The notes beneath the pieces are model-generated. The model made no database searches, was not told where the DNA came from, and worked only from the letters and a program-made list of their open reading frames with translations. Of a DNA stretch of 64,000 bases, positions 44,459 through 53,013 are shown one piece after another. Every line of letters begins with the position of its first letter. Position 1 is the first letter of the stretch. The stretch spans positions 558,001 through 622,000 of the forward strand of contig NZ_CP051500.1 in NCBI RefSeq assembly GCF_016755635.1, given 5' to 3'. A program made the translations under genes and the position numbers. This stretch comes from Helicobacter pylori (GTDB lineage Bacteria > Campylobacterota > Campylobacteria > Campylobacterales > Helicobacteraceae).

Positions 44459-45276
44459 TTAAAAAATGCCTTTTTCCTGCCGCTGGCTACGGCACGCGCT
44501 TTTTGCCGATCACTAAAACCATTCCTAAAGAAATGCTGCCCATTGTGGATAAACCTTTAATCCAATACGCTGTGGAAGAAGCGATGGAAGCGGGCTGTGA
44601 AGTGATGGCGATCGTTACGGGTAGGAATAAACGAAGCTTAGAAGATTATTTTGACACGAGCTATGAAATAGAGCATCAAATCCAAGGCACTAACAAAGAA
44701 AACGCTCTAAAAAGCATTCGTAACATTATAGAGAAATGCTGTTTTTCCTATGTGCGCCAAAAGCAAATGAAAGGCTTAGGGCATGCGATTTTAACCGGGG
44801 AAGCCCTCATAGGCAATGAGCCTTTTGCGGTGATTTTAGCCGATGACTTATGCATAAGTCATGAGTATCCTAGCGTGTTAAAGCAAATGACTTCATTGTA
44901 TCAAAAATACCAATGCTCCATTGTAGCCATTGAAGAAGTGGCGCTAGAAGAAGTTTCAAAATACGGCGTGATCAGGGGCGAATGGTTAGAAGAGGGGGTG
45001 TATGAGATTAAAGACATGGTGGAAAAACCAAGCCAAGAAGACGCCCCAAGCAATCTGGCCGTCATTGGGCGCTACATTTTAACCCCGGATATTTTTGAAA
45101 TTTTAAGCGAGACGAAACCGGGTAAAAACAATGAAATCCAAATTACGGATGCCTTACGCACTCAAGCCAAAAGAAAGCGCATCATCGCTTACCAATTCAA
45201 AGGCAAACGATACGATTGCGGGAGCGTGGAAGGCTATATTGAAGCGAGTAACGCTTATTATAAAAAACGCTTATAA
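44455..45276 (+). CDS. galU: UTP-glucose-1-phosphate uridylyltransferase GalU
   Basis: Makes UDP-glucose, which supplies UDP-Gal for LPS O-chain synthesis used by the GT25 enzymes. 273 residues. Nucleotide loop AAGYGTRFLPITKTIPKEML (core GYGTRFLP), VDKPLIQY, GLGHAI, LADDL and VGRYILTPDIF-type motif seen as IGRYILTPDIF, and Lys in VEKPS. Its ATG overlaps the slt stop. It ends 11 bp before a small membrane-protein gene. Confidence 0.95.
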   Translation: MIKKCLFPAAGYGTRFLPITKTIPKEMLPIVDKPLIQYAVEEAMEAGCEVMAIVTGRNKRSLEDYFDTSYEIEHQIQGTNKENALKSIRNIIEKCCFSYVRQKQMKGLGHAILTGEALIGNEPFAVILADDLCISHEYPSVLKQMTSLYQKYQCSIVAIEEVALEEVSKYGVIRGEWLEEGVYEIKDMVEKPSQEDAPSNLAVIGRYILTPDIFEILSETKPGKNNEIQITDALRTQAKRKRIIAYQFKGKRYDCGSVEGYIEASNAYYKKRL

Positions 45277-45287
45277 ATCTTATCAAC

Positions 45288-45695
45288 ATGGGCAATTTGA
45301 CTTATTACGCTTACATGTATTTGATCCTCTTTGTATGCTTGCTGCCTGTGTTATTGGTGGGGCTTGTTTGGAGGCTTACTCGCCCCCCTTTAAAGCAAAA
45401 TATTCCTAATAAAAGCCTTTCTTTAGAAAATTTAAACGAACAAATCAAAAACCTTAAAAGCGCACCAGCTTTAGAAAAACTGAAAAACGACTTCAATGAG
45501 CGCTTTAAAATTTGCCCCAAAGACAAAGAAACTCTGTGGCTAGAAACGATTCAAAAATTAGTCGCTTCAGAATTTTTTGAATTAGAAGACGCTATTAATT
45601 TTGGGCAAGAATTAGAAAATGCTAACCCTAATTACCAACAAAAAATCGCTAACGCTACCGGCTTAGCCCTTAAGAATAAAAAAGAAAAAGGATAG
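45288..45695 (+). CDS. Small membrane-anchored protein, unknown (HP0647 position)
   Basis: 135 residues. One N-terminal membrane span (about 8-29, [20 protein letters not shown]) then a cytoplasmic or periplasmic helical domain rich in Leu, Lys and Glu with no recognised motif. Start is ATG after ATCAAC, without a strong Shine-Dalgarno; an alternative start upstream inside galU is possible. It sits two bases before murA, so an envelope role is plausible but unsupported. Confidence 0.7.
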   Translation: MGNLTYYAYMYLILFVCLLPVLLVGLVWRLTRPPLKQNIPNKSLSLENLNEQIKNLKSAPALEKLKNDFNERFKICPKDKETLWLETIQKLVASEFFELEDAINFGQELENANPNYQQKIANATGLALKNKKEKG

Positions 45696-45697
45696 AA

Positions 45698-46966
45698 TTG
45701 GATTTTTTAGAGATTGTAGGACAAGTCCCTTTAAAAGGGGGGGTAGAAATTTCAGGGGCGAAAAATTCCGCGCTCCCCATTTTAGCCGCCGCGCTTTTAA
45801 GCCGCCAAGAAGTCAAAATCAAATCCTTGCCCCAAGTGGTGGATATAAAGGCGATGGCGTTATTGTTGCAAAATTTAGGTGCAAGCTTAGAATGGCTTAA
45901 CCCCCACACGCTCCAAATCAGCACTAAATCCCTGTGCCACACCGAAGCCACTTACGATTTGGTGCGTAAAATGCGCGCTTCTATTTTGGTTTTAGGCCCA
46001 CTATTAGCGCGTTTTAAAGAATGTTTGGTGAGTTTGCCCGGTGGGTGCGCTATAGGAGCAAGGCCTGTGGATTTACACCTAAAAGCGATGCAACAATTAG
46101 GGGCTGAAATCAAAATTGAGCAAGGCTATATCCATGCAAAAGCCCCTAAAGGCTTGAAAGGGAATGATATTTTATTTGATAAAATCAGCGTTACAGGCAC
46201 AGAAAACGCTCTCATGGCAGCCAGTCTTGCCAAAGGGATCACGCGCATCATTAACGCCGCTAAAGAGCCAGAAATCACTCAATTGTGCGCGTTTTTACAG
46301 AGTGGGGGGGTAGAAATTGAGGGTGTTGGCAGCAGCGAGTTAAAGATTAGGGGGGTAGAAAATGACGCTTTGAATTTAAAAGATATTCAAATCATACCCG
46401 ATAGGATTGAAGCAGGCACTTATTTATGCGTGGGGGCTATCACTAACAGCCAGCTTAAAATCAATCGTATCATCCCTAACCATATTCAAGCGATCACGGA
46501 CAAGCTCATAGAAATTGGTTTTTCGCTAGACATTCAAGAAAATTCTATAGAAATTCATCCGGCCAAAAAACGCCAAGCCTTTGAAATCACCACGAAAGAA
46601 TACCCAGGCTTTCCCACAGACATGCAAGCGCAATTTATGGCGTTAGCCACGCAGTGTTTGGGGACGAGCGTGATTGAAGAGACGCTTTTTGAAAACCGCT
46701 TCATGCATGCAAGCGAGTTGCAACGCTTGGGGGCTAATATCAGCCTAAAAACGAATGTTGCTACCATTAGCGGATCCACAGAACTTACCGGAAGCGATGT
46801 GATGGCGACCGATTTAAGGGCTTCTTCGGCTCTCGTTTTAGCCGCTTTAGTGGCTAAGGGCGTGAGTAGGGTGCATAGGATTTACCACTTGGATAGGGGT
46901 TATGAGAGATTAGAGGATAAAATCAACGCCTTAGGGGCAAAAGTTGCGCGCTTAAAAGAAAAATAA
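45698..46966 (+). CDS. murA: UDP-N-acetylglucosamine 1-carboxyvinyltransferase MurA
   Basis: First committed step of peptidoglycan synthesis. 422 residues of EPSP-synthase fold: [15 protein letters not shown] (Lys and Asn of the active site), Cys117 in GGCAIGARP (the fosfomycin-reactive Cys is retained), [13 protein letters not shown], and [18 protein letters not shown] start at 45698, behind AAAAAGGATAG. Together with murC it brackets the cytoplasmic part of the pathway. Confidence 0.96.
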   Translation: MDFLEIVGQVPLKGGVEISGAKNSALPILAAALLSRQEVKIKSLPQVVDIKAMALLLQNLGASLEWLNPHTLQISTKSLCHTEATYDLVRKMRASILVLGPLLARFKECLVSLPGGCAIGARPVDLHLKAMQQLGAEIKIEQGYIHAKAPKGLKGNDILFDKISVTGTENALMAASLAKGITRIINAAKEPEITQLCAFLQSGGVEIEGVGSSELKIRGVENDALNLKDIQIIPDRIEAGTYLCVGAITNSQLKINRIIPNHIQAITDKLIEIGFSLDIQENSIEIHPAKKRQAFEITTKEYPGFPTDMQAQFMALATQCLGTSVIEETLFENRFMHASELQRLGANISLKTNVATISGSTELTGSDVMATDLRASSALVLAALVAKGVSRVHRIYHLDRGYERLEDKINALGAKVARLKEK

Positions 46967-47023
46967 TCCAAGATTTGGTTACAATAGCTAGAATATTTTT
47001 CAATTATTACATAAGGAGCTTTT

Positions 47024-48430
47024 ATGCGTATTGAGCATGATTTCATTGGGCAAATGGAAATTAGCGATGAAGTTTATTATGGGATCCAAACTTTAAGAGC
47101 GAGTGAAAATTTTTTCATCACCAACGACAAGCTTTGCAGTTATCCTGTTTTTATCAAATCTTTTGCACAAGTCAAAAAAGCGGCTGCTTTAGCGAACACG
47201 CAATTAGGCTTGATTGATGAAAAGCTTAAGATTGCGATTTGCCATGCGTGCGATTTGCTCATTGATGGCAAATACCATGATCAATTCATTGTGGATATGA
47301 TTCAAGGGGGGGCTGGCACAAGCACGAACATGAACATGAATGAAGTGATTGCTAATTTAGCTTTAGAATACATGGGGCATCAAAAGGGCGAGTATCAATT
47401 TTGCCACCCAAACGACCATGTTAACCGCTCTCAATCCACTAATGACGCCTATCCTAGCGCGTTAAAAATTGCGATTTATGAGCGCTTGAGCAATTTAGTC
47501 GCTCCCATGAAGGCTTTAAGGGACGCTTTCGCTCAAAAAGCTAAGGAATTCGCTCATGTGATTAAAATGGGGCGCACCCAGCTTCAAGACGCTGTGCCTA
47601 TGACTTTAGGCCAAGAGTTTGAAACTTATGCCTTGATGGTTGATAGGGATATTGAGCAGGTTTTAGACGCTAGGAATTGGGTAAGAGAGCTTAATTTAGG
47701 CGGCACGGCTATTGGCACAGGGATCAATTCGCACCCGGATTATCGCAGTTTGATTGAAAAGAAAATCCAAGAAGTAACGGGCCGCCCCTTTGTCATGGCT
47801 AATAACTTGATTGAAGCCACTCAAAGCACGGGGGCGTATGTGCAAGTGAGCGGGGTGTTAAAGCGTATTGCGGTGAAGCTTTCTAAGGTTTGTAATGATC
47901 TCAGGCTACTCAGCTCAGGCCCTAGAGCCGGGTTGAATGAAATCAATTTGCCTAAAATGCAGCCGGGTAGCTCTATCATGCCCGGTAAAGTCAATCCGGT
48001 GATCCCTGAAGTGGTCAATCAAGTGTGCTTTGCGGTGATTGGGAATGATTTGAGCGTGGCGTTAGCCGCAGAAGGAGGGCAATTGCAACTCAATGTGTTT
48101 GAGCCGGTTATCGCTTACAAGCTTTTCCATTCCTTTGTGATTTTAGGGCGCGCGATTGAAACTTTAACGACTAAATGCGTGGAAGGCATCACGGCTAATG
48201 AAAAGATTTGCCACGATTATGTCTTTAACAGCATTGGCATTGTTACCGCGCTAAACCCTCATATCGGCTATGAAAAATCCGCTATGATCGCTAAAGAAGC
48301 TTTAAAAAGCGATCGTTCTATCTATGACATCGCTTTAGAAAAGAAAATCTTAACCAAAGAGCAACTGGACGATATTTTCAAGCCAGAAAACATGCTAAGC
48401 CCTCACGCTTTCAAAAAGCATAAAGACTGA
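47024..48430 (+). CDS. aspA: Aspartate ammonia-lyase
   Basis: Deaminates L-aspartate to fumarate plus ammonia, feeding fumarate respiration and acid buffering. 468 residues of the fumarase/aspartase superfamily: GGAGTSTNMNMNEV, TQLQDAVPMTLGQEF, and signature GSSIMPGKVNPVIPE with the catalytic Ser in its loop. A TACAAT -10 element lies at 46980-46985, and ATAAGGAGCTTTT precedes ATG. The next gene begins 5 bp after it. Confidence 0.96.
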   Translation: MRIEHDFIGQMEISDEVYYGIQTLRASENFFITNDKLCSYPVFIKSFAQVKKAAALANTQLGLIDEKLKIAICHACDLLIDGKYHDQFIVDMIQGGAGTSTNMNMNEVIANLALEYMGHQKGEYQFCHPNDHVNRSQSTNDAYPSALKIAIYERLSNLVAPMKALRDAFAQKAKEFAHVIKMGRTQLQDAVPMTLGQEFETYALMVDRDIEQVLDARNWVRELNLGGTAIGTGINSHPDYRSLIEKKIQEVTGRPFVMANNLIEATQSTGAYVQVSGVLKRIAVKLSKVCNDLRLLSSGPRAGLNEINLPKMQPGSSIMPGKVNPVIPEVVNQVCFAVIGNDLSVALAAEGGQLQLNVFEPVIAYKLFHSFVILGRAIETLTTKCVEGITANEKICHDYVFNSIGIVTALNPHIGYEKSAMIAKEALKSDRSIYDIALEKKILTKEQLDDIFKPENMLSPHAFKKHKD

Positions 48431-48435
48431 ACGCT

Positions 48436-49065
48436 TTGCAACTTTCACGCCTTCAAACTTTACGCTCCCTTTATATGGAGCGTCTTTTGGGCGAAACTTA
48501 CACCAATACCAACCTTACCAAGCCCCAAAATAAGCCCCTTAACAAACAAGTTCATGAGGGTATAGAAAATTGCAATCTGTGCAAACGCCATCAACATTCA
48601 AAACCGGTGATTGGGCTTTTTAACCCCACTTCCAAGCTCGCTTTCATCACGCTCACCCCCATGCTGGATAGCCAATTAAATTTTTTAAATAATTTAAAAG
48701 CGGCCATGTTGGAGAGCATTATCCAAAAGGTTTTTAACTATCCCTTAAAAGATTGCAGTATTTTATCGCTCCTTAAATGCGACTCTAACAGCCTTAATTT
48801 AGAAGAAGAAATCAACGCATGCCTACCTCATTTAACCTGGCAATTAGACAACAGCGCTTCAAAAGTCATTGTGGTATTTGGCGAGATTTTGCCCAAACGC
48901 CTTTTAAACCTTTCTAAAGAAGAATCCTTTGGGCGCATCGTGTCTTTAAAAACCAAACATTTTTTAAGCACCTACGCTTTAGAAGACATGCTCAAAAACC
49001 CCACGCTCAAAAAAGAAGCGTTAGCGCATTTTAAAATAGCGCTCCAATTTCTTAATCAGTCTTAA
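48436..49065 (+). CDS. Degenerate family-4 uracil-DNA glycosylase-like protein
   Basis: 209 residues. Cys46/Cys49 (NCNLCKRH), Cys115 (LLKCDSN) and Cys129 (INACLPHL) have the spacing of the [4Fe-4S] ligands of family-4 UDGs, and EEINACLPHLTWQL followed by VIVVFGE fits the family middle. The usual GE-PG active-site loop after the first Cys pair is not seen; the equivalent segment reads ITLTPMLDSQ. The fold is likely, glycosylase activity doubtful. TTG start at 48436, five bases behind aspA. It faces futB tail to tail. Confidence 0.68.
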   Translation: MQLSRLQTLRSLYMERLLGETYTNTNLTKPQNKPLNKQVHEGIENCNLCKRHQHSKPVIGLFNPTSKLAFITLTPMLDSQLNFLNNLKAAMLESIIQKVFNYPLKDCSILSLLKCDSNSLNLEEEINACLPHLTWQLDNSASKVIVVFGEILPKRLLNLSKEESFGRIVSLKTKHFLSTYALEDMLKNPTLKKEALAHFKIALQFLNQS

Positions 49066-49073
49066 AATACGCC

Positions 49074-50363
49074 TTATTTTTTAATCCACTTTCTCACCGC
49101 ACGCAACAAAGGTAAGGATTTTTGATAAATTTTGCGATAGATTTTAAAAGTGGTGTTTTGAGAGAGTTCTAATAAAGGTGAAGCGTTTTGTAAAAGCCGG
49201 TCATAATTAACTCTCAAATCATCATAATTAACCCTCAAATTATCATAATTAACTCTCAAATCATCAATGGAAACTAACGGCTCATTCAAATCACGATGAA
49301 GAGCATCATAAGAACGGGCATCGCAATGATAAATCGTATCGTTTTCTAAAATCGTTTTAAAAAAATCTAGGATTTTTTTAAAACTCAAATCTTGGTAAAA
49401 GTAAGCTTTCCCATCAATTTCATTTAAAGGGTTTTCATAGAGCATGTCTAAATAGGCGTTTGGGTGCGTGTGCAAGTATCTAATATAATCAATCGCTTCA
49501 TCAAAATCTTTAAAATCACAAACATTCACAAAACTTTTAGGGTTAAAATCTTTCGCCACACTGGGACTCCCCCAATAAATAGGAATGGTATGGCTAAAAT
49601 ACGCATCAAGGATTTTTTCGGTTACATAGCCATAGCCTTGTGAGTTTTCAAAACAGAGGTTGAACTTGTATTGGCTTAAAAATTCGTTTTTGTTTTTGAC
49701 ATTATAGCCTAGAGTGTTTTTCACGCTCCCTCCCCCAGCCACTGGCTCAATAGAATTTAAAGCCTCATAGAAAGCGTTCCTTATAGGGGCGTTAGGGTTG
49801 CTCGCGACAAAGCTCGCAAACCCTCTTTTCAAAGGATCGCTCTCATTATTCACTACTGCGCATAAATGGGGGTGTTTTTCTTTAAAATGATGGGAGGGTT
49901 TTTTTAAAGCATAAAGGCTGTTATCTTTGAGTTTGTAGGGTGCGGTGGTGTCATTCACGCTCTCGGCTTTATGGTGTAGCCTATCATAATACAAAGGCAT
50001 TCTCAAATAACGATCGTTGAAATTTAATTCATCAAAGCCTATGGCGTAATCAAAGAGGTTGAAATTAGGGACTTCATTTTCACCGGTATAAAACACTCTT
50101 TTAGTGTTTTGATAGGATAAAATCTTTCTGGCTGATCCAAGGGGATTGCTAAAAACTAGATCTGAGGGTTTGTTGGGGTTTTGGTGATAAGTGATTTCGT
50201 AGCGTTGGCTTAAGATGAAATACAGAGCGCTCTTTTTAAATTCTTCAACCTCTTCATCTCCCCACCAATTCGCCACAGCGATTTTTAGGGGGGGGGGAGA
50301 TTTAGAGGCCATTTTTTCAATGGAAGCGCTTTCTATAAAGGCGTCTAGTAAGGGCTGGAACAT
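49074..50363 (-). CDS. futB: Alpha-1,3(4)-fucosyltransferase FutB, status ON
   Basis: GT10 enzyme adding fucose for Lewis x/y (or a/b) antigens on LPS. 429 residues. The N-terminal part includes a C10 tract encoding PPPL; the frame is intact. Donor-binding core KFNLCFENSQGYGYVTEKIL and FSHTIPIYWGS are GT10 hallmarks. Near the C-terminus lie heptads DDLRVNY, DNLRVNY, DDLRVNY, DRL, about three units, then a basic amphipathic tail (KIYRKIYQKSLPLLRAVRKWIKK; core LLRAVRKWIKK) for membrane attachment. Position between the UDG-like gene and serB matches futB rather than futA. Confidence 0.93.
   Translation of the reverse strand: MFQPLLDAFIESASIEKMASKSPPPLKIAVANWWGDEEVEEFKKSALYFILSQRYEITYHQNPNKPSDLVFSNPLGSARKILSYQNTKRVFYTGENEVPNFNLFDYAIGFDELNFNDRYLRMPLYYDRLHHKAESVNDTTAPYKLKDNSLYALKKPSHHFKEKHPHLCAVVNNESDPLKRGFASFVASNPNAPIRNAFYEALNSIEPVAGGGSVKNTLGYNVKNKNEFLSQYKFNLCFENSQGYGYVTEKILDAYFSHTIPIYWGSPSVAKDFNPKSFVNVCDFKDFDEAIDYIRYLHTHPNAYLDMLYENPLNEIDGKAYFYQDLSFKKILDFFKTILENDTIYHCDARSYDALHRDLNEPLVSIDDLRVNYDNLRVNYDDLRVNYDRLLQNASPLLELSQNTTFKIYRKIYQKSLPLLRAVRKWIKK
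49201..49263 (-). repeat. Heptad (21-bp) repeats of futB
   Basis: About three 21-bp units (plus strand: attaactctcaaatcatcat and near copies, starting at about 49201, 49222 and 49243). They encode D(D/N)LRVNY. Known futA/futB repeat number sets dimer or substrate length preference; three is at the low end of what I recall. Confidence 0.8.
50288..50297 (-). repeat. Poly-C tract (10 C) near the futB start
   Basis: Ten G on the plus strand, C10 in the coding strand, within codons for SPPPLK. With ten C the frame is open through to the stop, so the gene is ON. Poly-C slippage in futA/futB is an established cause of Lewis phase variation. Confidence 0.9.
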
Positions 50364-50401
50364 GGTTATCCTTTAAAGGAGTATTTTACAAAAAAATTTT
50401 T

Positions 50402-51025
50402 TTAAATCAAAGGCTTGATTAGGGCTAAATCAGGCTCATTGATGCAATGCGTGGCGTGCTGTTTTAAAACCTCTTTGGCGTTGAAAGCGATTTTAATGTG
50501 GGCATGTTTGAACATGCTCAAGTCATTCGCCCCATCGCCCACCACTAGAGTGCGATCTTTACTGATATTTAATAAGCGTTGTAAGGCGAGTAGCATTTCG
50601 CCTTTAGAGTGTGAAAACATCATATGCCCGGTAACCAAGCCGTTTAAGGCGTTATTTTCCACTATCAGCGTGTTACTGAAAGCCGCATCTAAATTTAATA
50701 AATCCCTGTAATGATTGGTCGCTAAATCAAAGCCCCCACTAAAGCAAACCACTTTGTAATTTTTCTCTTTTAAGGCGTTAATGAGATCAAACGCCCCCTC
50801 AAACAAAGGCAGACTTTCACAAACTTCTTTGGCTAGTTTTAAGGGCATGTTTTTGAGTTTAGAAACCCTTAAAATAAGACTTTTATGAAAATCTGTCTCG
50901 CCATTCATGGCTTGTGAAGTGATCTTTTTCACTTCATCAAACACCCCCCACGCCCTCGCTAAAGACTCAATCGTCTCAGCATCCACTAGCGTGGAGTCAA
51001 AATCAAAAACGGCTAGTTTTTGCAC
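50402..51025 (-). CDS. serB: Phosphoserine phosphatase SerB
   Basis: HAD-superfamily phosphatase giving L-serine, 207 residues. Motif I FDFDSTL (nucleophile Asp), motif II SGG near residue 98, and Lys then GDGAND (motifs III/IV, about 160-166). Sits 14 bp downstream of pfr and 38 bp upstream of futB, all on the minus strand, so read-through is possible. Confidence 0.93.
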   Translation of the reverse strand: MQKLAVFDFDSTLVDAETIESLARAWGVFDEVKKITSQAMNGETDFHKSLILRVSKLKNMPLKLAKEVCESLPLFEGAFDLINALKEKNYKVVCFSGGFDLATNHYRDLLNLDAAFSNTLIVENNALNGLVTGHMMFSHSKGEMLLALQRLLNISKDRTLVVGDGANDLSMFKHAHIKIAFNAKEVLKQHATHCINEPDLALIKPLI

Positions 51026-51039
51026 CCAATACCCTAAAA

Positions 51040-51543
51040 TTAAGATTTCCTGCTTTTAGCGATCCCTTTGACATACTGATCAGCCAAATACAAGCCATGG
51101 TTTTCATTACCAATCAACTCAATTTTATCCAAAATATCCTTGAAAAGCACTTCTTCTTCATGCTGTTCAGCCACATACCATTGCAAGAAATTGAAAGTCG
51201 CATGATCTTTGCTTTTTATGGCGTGATCGACGATATTATTAATAGACTCGCTGATGTGTTGCTCATGTTCATAGGCTTTTTGGAAAATTTGAGTCAAACC
51301 TTCAAACTTATGCTCAGGCGCGCTGATGCTGGTCAATTGCACAGGCACATTGTTTTCATTCAAGAATATGATAAGCTTTTTAGCATGCTCGTATTCTTCA
51401 GCCGCATGGTCAAACAAGAAAAGCCCCGAGCCATCTAAGCTATGGGTATAGCACCAAGAACTCATGCTCATATACAAGTTGGAAGAGTTCATTTCCTTAT
51501 TCACTTGTTCGTTTAGCAACTTAATGATGTCTTTTGATAACAT
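51040..51543 (-). CDS. pfr: Non-haem ferritin Pfr
   Basis: 167-residue iron-storage ferritin, 24-mer in the cytoplasm. Ferroxidase residues appear in EEYEHAKK and AEQHEEEV. In H. pylori pfr is repressed by iron-free Fur and so is induced by iron; an AT-rich Fur-like element lies upstream (51587-51605). Preceded by ACAAAGGAGATACT before ATG. Confidence 0.96.
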   Translation of the reverse strand: MLSKDIIKLLNEQVNKEMNSSNLYMSMSSWCYTHSLDGSGLFLFDHAAEEYEHAKKLIIFLNENNVPVQLTSISAPEHKFEGLTQIFQKAYEHEQHISESINNIVDHAIKSKDHATFNFLQWYVAEQHEEEVLFKDILDKIELIGNENHGLYLADQYVKGIAKSRKS

Positions 51544-51578
51544 AGTATCTCCTTTGTGTTGGTTTAAGTTGTCCCATA

Positions 51579-51584
51579 ATTATA
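51579..51584 (-). promoter_or_regulatory. pfr -10 box
   Basis: On the minus strand TATAAT with an extended TGC before it, 36 bp upstream of the pfr ATG. Leader of about 25 nt. Confidence 0.65.
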
Positions 51585-51586
51585 GC

Positions 51587-51605
51587 ATAAATGATAATGA
51601 AAAAG
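51587..51605 (-). promoter_or_regulatory. Fur-box-like element at pfr
   Basis: ataaatgataatgaaaaag overlaps and extends upstream of the pfr -10 box; AATGATAATGA resembles half of a canonical Fur box. Apo-Fur repression of pfr is established in H. pylori; the exact operator was not verified here. Confidence 0.45.
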
Positions 51606-51848
51606 TAAACAAGAGTATGAAAATTTTTAAAAACTTATAAAAATGAGAAAGAACGCCAGCTAATGGCTTGATAAAGCTTAGATTTTATCATAAAAGTGCT
51701 TTTAATGAGAATTAGGTCAAAAAAAGGGGTTGATATTCAATAGGGGGGTTAAGGGGTTAAAAGGGATATTTTTATATAATATATAAAAAGCATTCTTCAA
51801 TCTAAAAATGCTACAATGTTTATCTTTAAAATGAAAGGCAATTTAACC
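51606..51848. other. Divergent pfr/mqnE spacer
   Basis: A+T-rich spacer. Extended -10 TGCTACAAT at 51811-51819 is the likely mqnE promoter. A run of G-rich then A/T-rich sequence (51739-51790) with tataatatata adds possible further promoter elements. I see no open frame or RNA gene. Confidence 0.45.
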
Positions 51849-52931
51849 ATGGACTTTTTAGAAAAAGTATTAGACAATCAAGTTACTGAAAGTAAAGAAT
51901 TAGTGAAGCTTTATGATTATGATTTATACACGCTAGGGGAAGCAGCGGATCGCATGCGCCAAAACATGCACCAAAAAATCGTGTATTTTAACGTCAATAG
52001 GCATTTAAACCCTAGTAATATTTGCGCGGACGCTTGCAAATTTTGCGCTTTTTCAGCCCACAGAAAAAACCCTAACCCTTATGAAATGAGCTTAGAAGAA
52101 ATCCTAGAAAAGGTTAAAAACTCCTACAACAAGGGGATTAAAGAAGTCCATATCGTGAGCGCTCATAACCCTAATTACTCCTATGAATGGTATTTAAAGG
52201 TGTTTGAAACCATCAAACAAGAAATGCCTAACTTACACCTAAAAGCCATGACCGCTGCAGAAGTGCATTTTTTAAGCACTAAATTCAACAAACCTTTTGA
52301 ATTGGTGCTAGAAGACATGCTCAAAGCTGGGGTGGATTCCATGCCTGGCGGGGGAGCAGAGATTTTTGATGAAGAAGTTAGGCGTAAAATCTGTAATGGT
52401 AAGGTGGGATCTTCTCGGTGGTTAGAAATCCATGCTTATTGGCACAAATTAGGCAAAATGAGTAACGCTACCATGCTTTTTGGGCATATTGAAAATAAAA
52501 TCCATCGCATCGATCACATGCTGAGAATCAAAAAAATCCAAAGCCCTAAAGATAAAGTAGAAAATAAAGAAGGGGGCTTTAACGCTTTTATCCCTTTATT
52601 GTATCAAAAAGAAAACAATTATTTGAAAGTGGAAAAATCCCCTAGCGCGATAGAAATCTTAAAAACCATCGCTATATCTCGCATTCTTTTAAATAATGTC
52701 CCCCACATTAAAGCTTATTGGGCGACTTTGGGCTTGAATTTAGCTTTAGTGGCTCAAGAATTTGGCGCTAACGATTTAGACGGCACGATAGAAATAGAGA
52801 GCATTCAAAGCGCAGCAGGCGCGAAGAGCCGGCATGGTTTAGAAAAAGAAGATTTGATATTTAAAATCAAGGACGCTGGTTTTGTTGCGGTAGAAAGGGA
52901 TAGTTTGTATAATTTTATACAGAAATTTTAA
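51849..52931 (+). CDS. mqnE: Aminofutalosine synthase MqnE
   Basis: Radical-SAM enzyme of the futalosine route to menaquinone. 360 residues from ATG 51849, selected over ATG 51816 because the latter lies inside the -10 element and AAAGG (51834-51838) precedes 51849. The [4Fe-4S] ligands are Cys59, Cys63 and Cys66 (CADACKFCAF). MPGGGAEIFDEEVR and GTIEIESIQSAAGAKS are family marks. The companion enzyme MqnC is two genes on. Confidence 0.93.
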   Translation: MDFLEKVLDNQVTESKELVKLYDYDLYTLGEAADRMRQNMHQKIVYFNVNRHLNPSNICADACKFCAFSAHRKNPNPYEMSLEEILEKVKNSYNKGIKEVHIVSAHNPNYSYEWYLKVFETIKQEMPNLHLKAMTAAEVHFLSTKFNKPFELVLEDMLKAGVDSMPGGGAEIFDEEVRRKICNGKVGSSRWLEIHAYWHKLGKMSNATMLFGHIENKIHRIDHMLRIKKIQSPKDKVENKEGGFNAFIPLLYQKENNYLKVEKSPSAIEILKTIAISRILLNNVPHIKAYWATLGLNLALVAQEFGANDLDGTIEIESIQSAAGAKSRHGLEKEDLIFKIKDAGFVAVERDSLYNFIQKF

Positions 52932-52961
52932 TAATTTTTAGCGTTTTTAAGAATGATTAGT

Positions 52962-52967
52962 TATAAT
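52962..52967 (+). promoter_or_regulatory. -10 box of bamA
   Basis: TATAAT in the 82-bp mqnE/bamA spacer, 47 bp before the ATT start; leader about 40 nt with TAAGGA Shine-Dalgarno at 53001-53006. Confidence 0.55.
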
Positions 52968-53013
52968 AACGCTACTAACAACACTCAAGCTAAAATCTAT
53001 TAAGGAAATCAGT

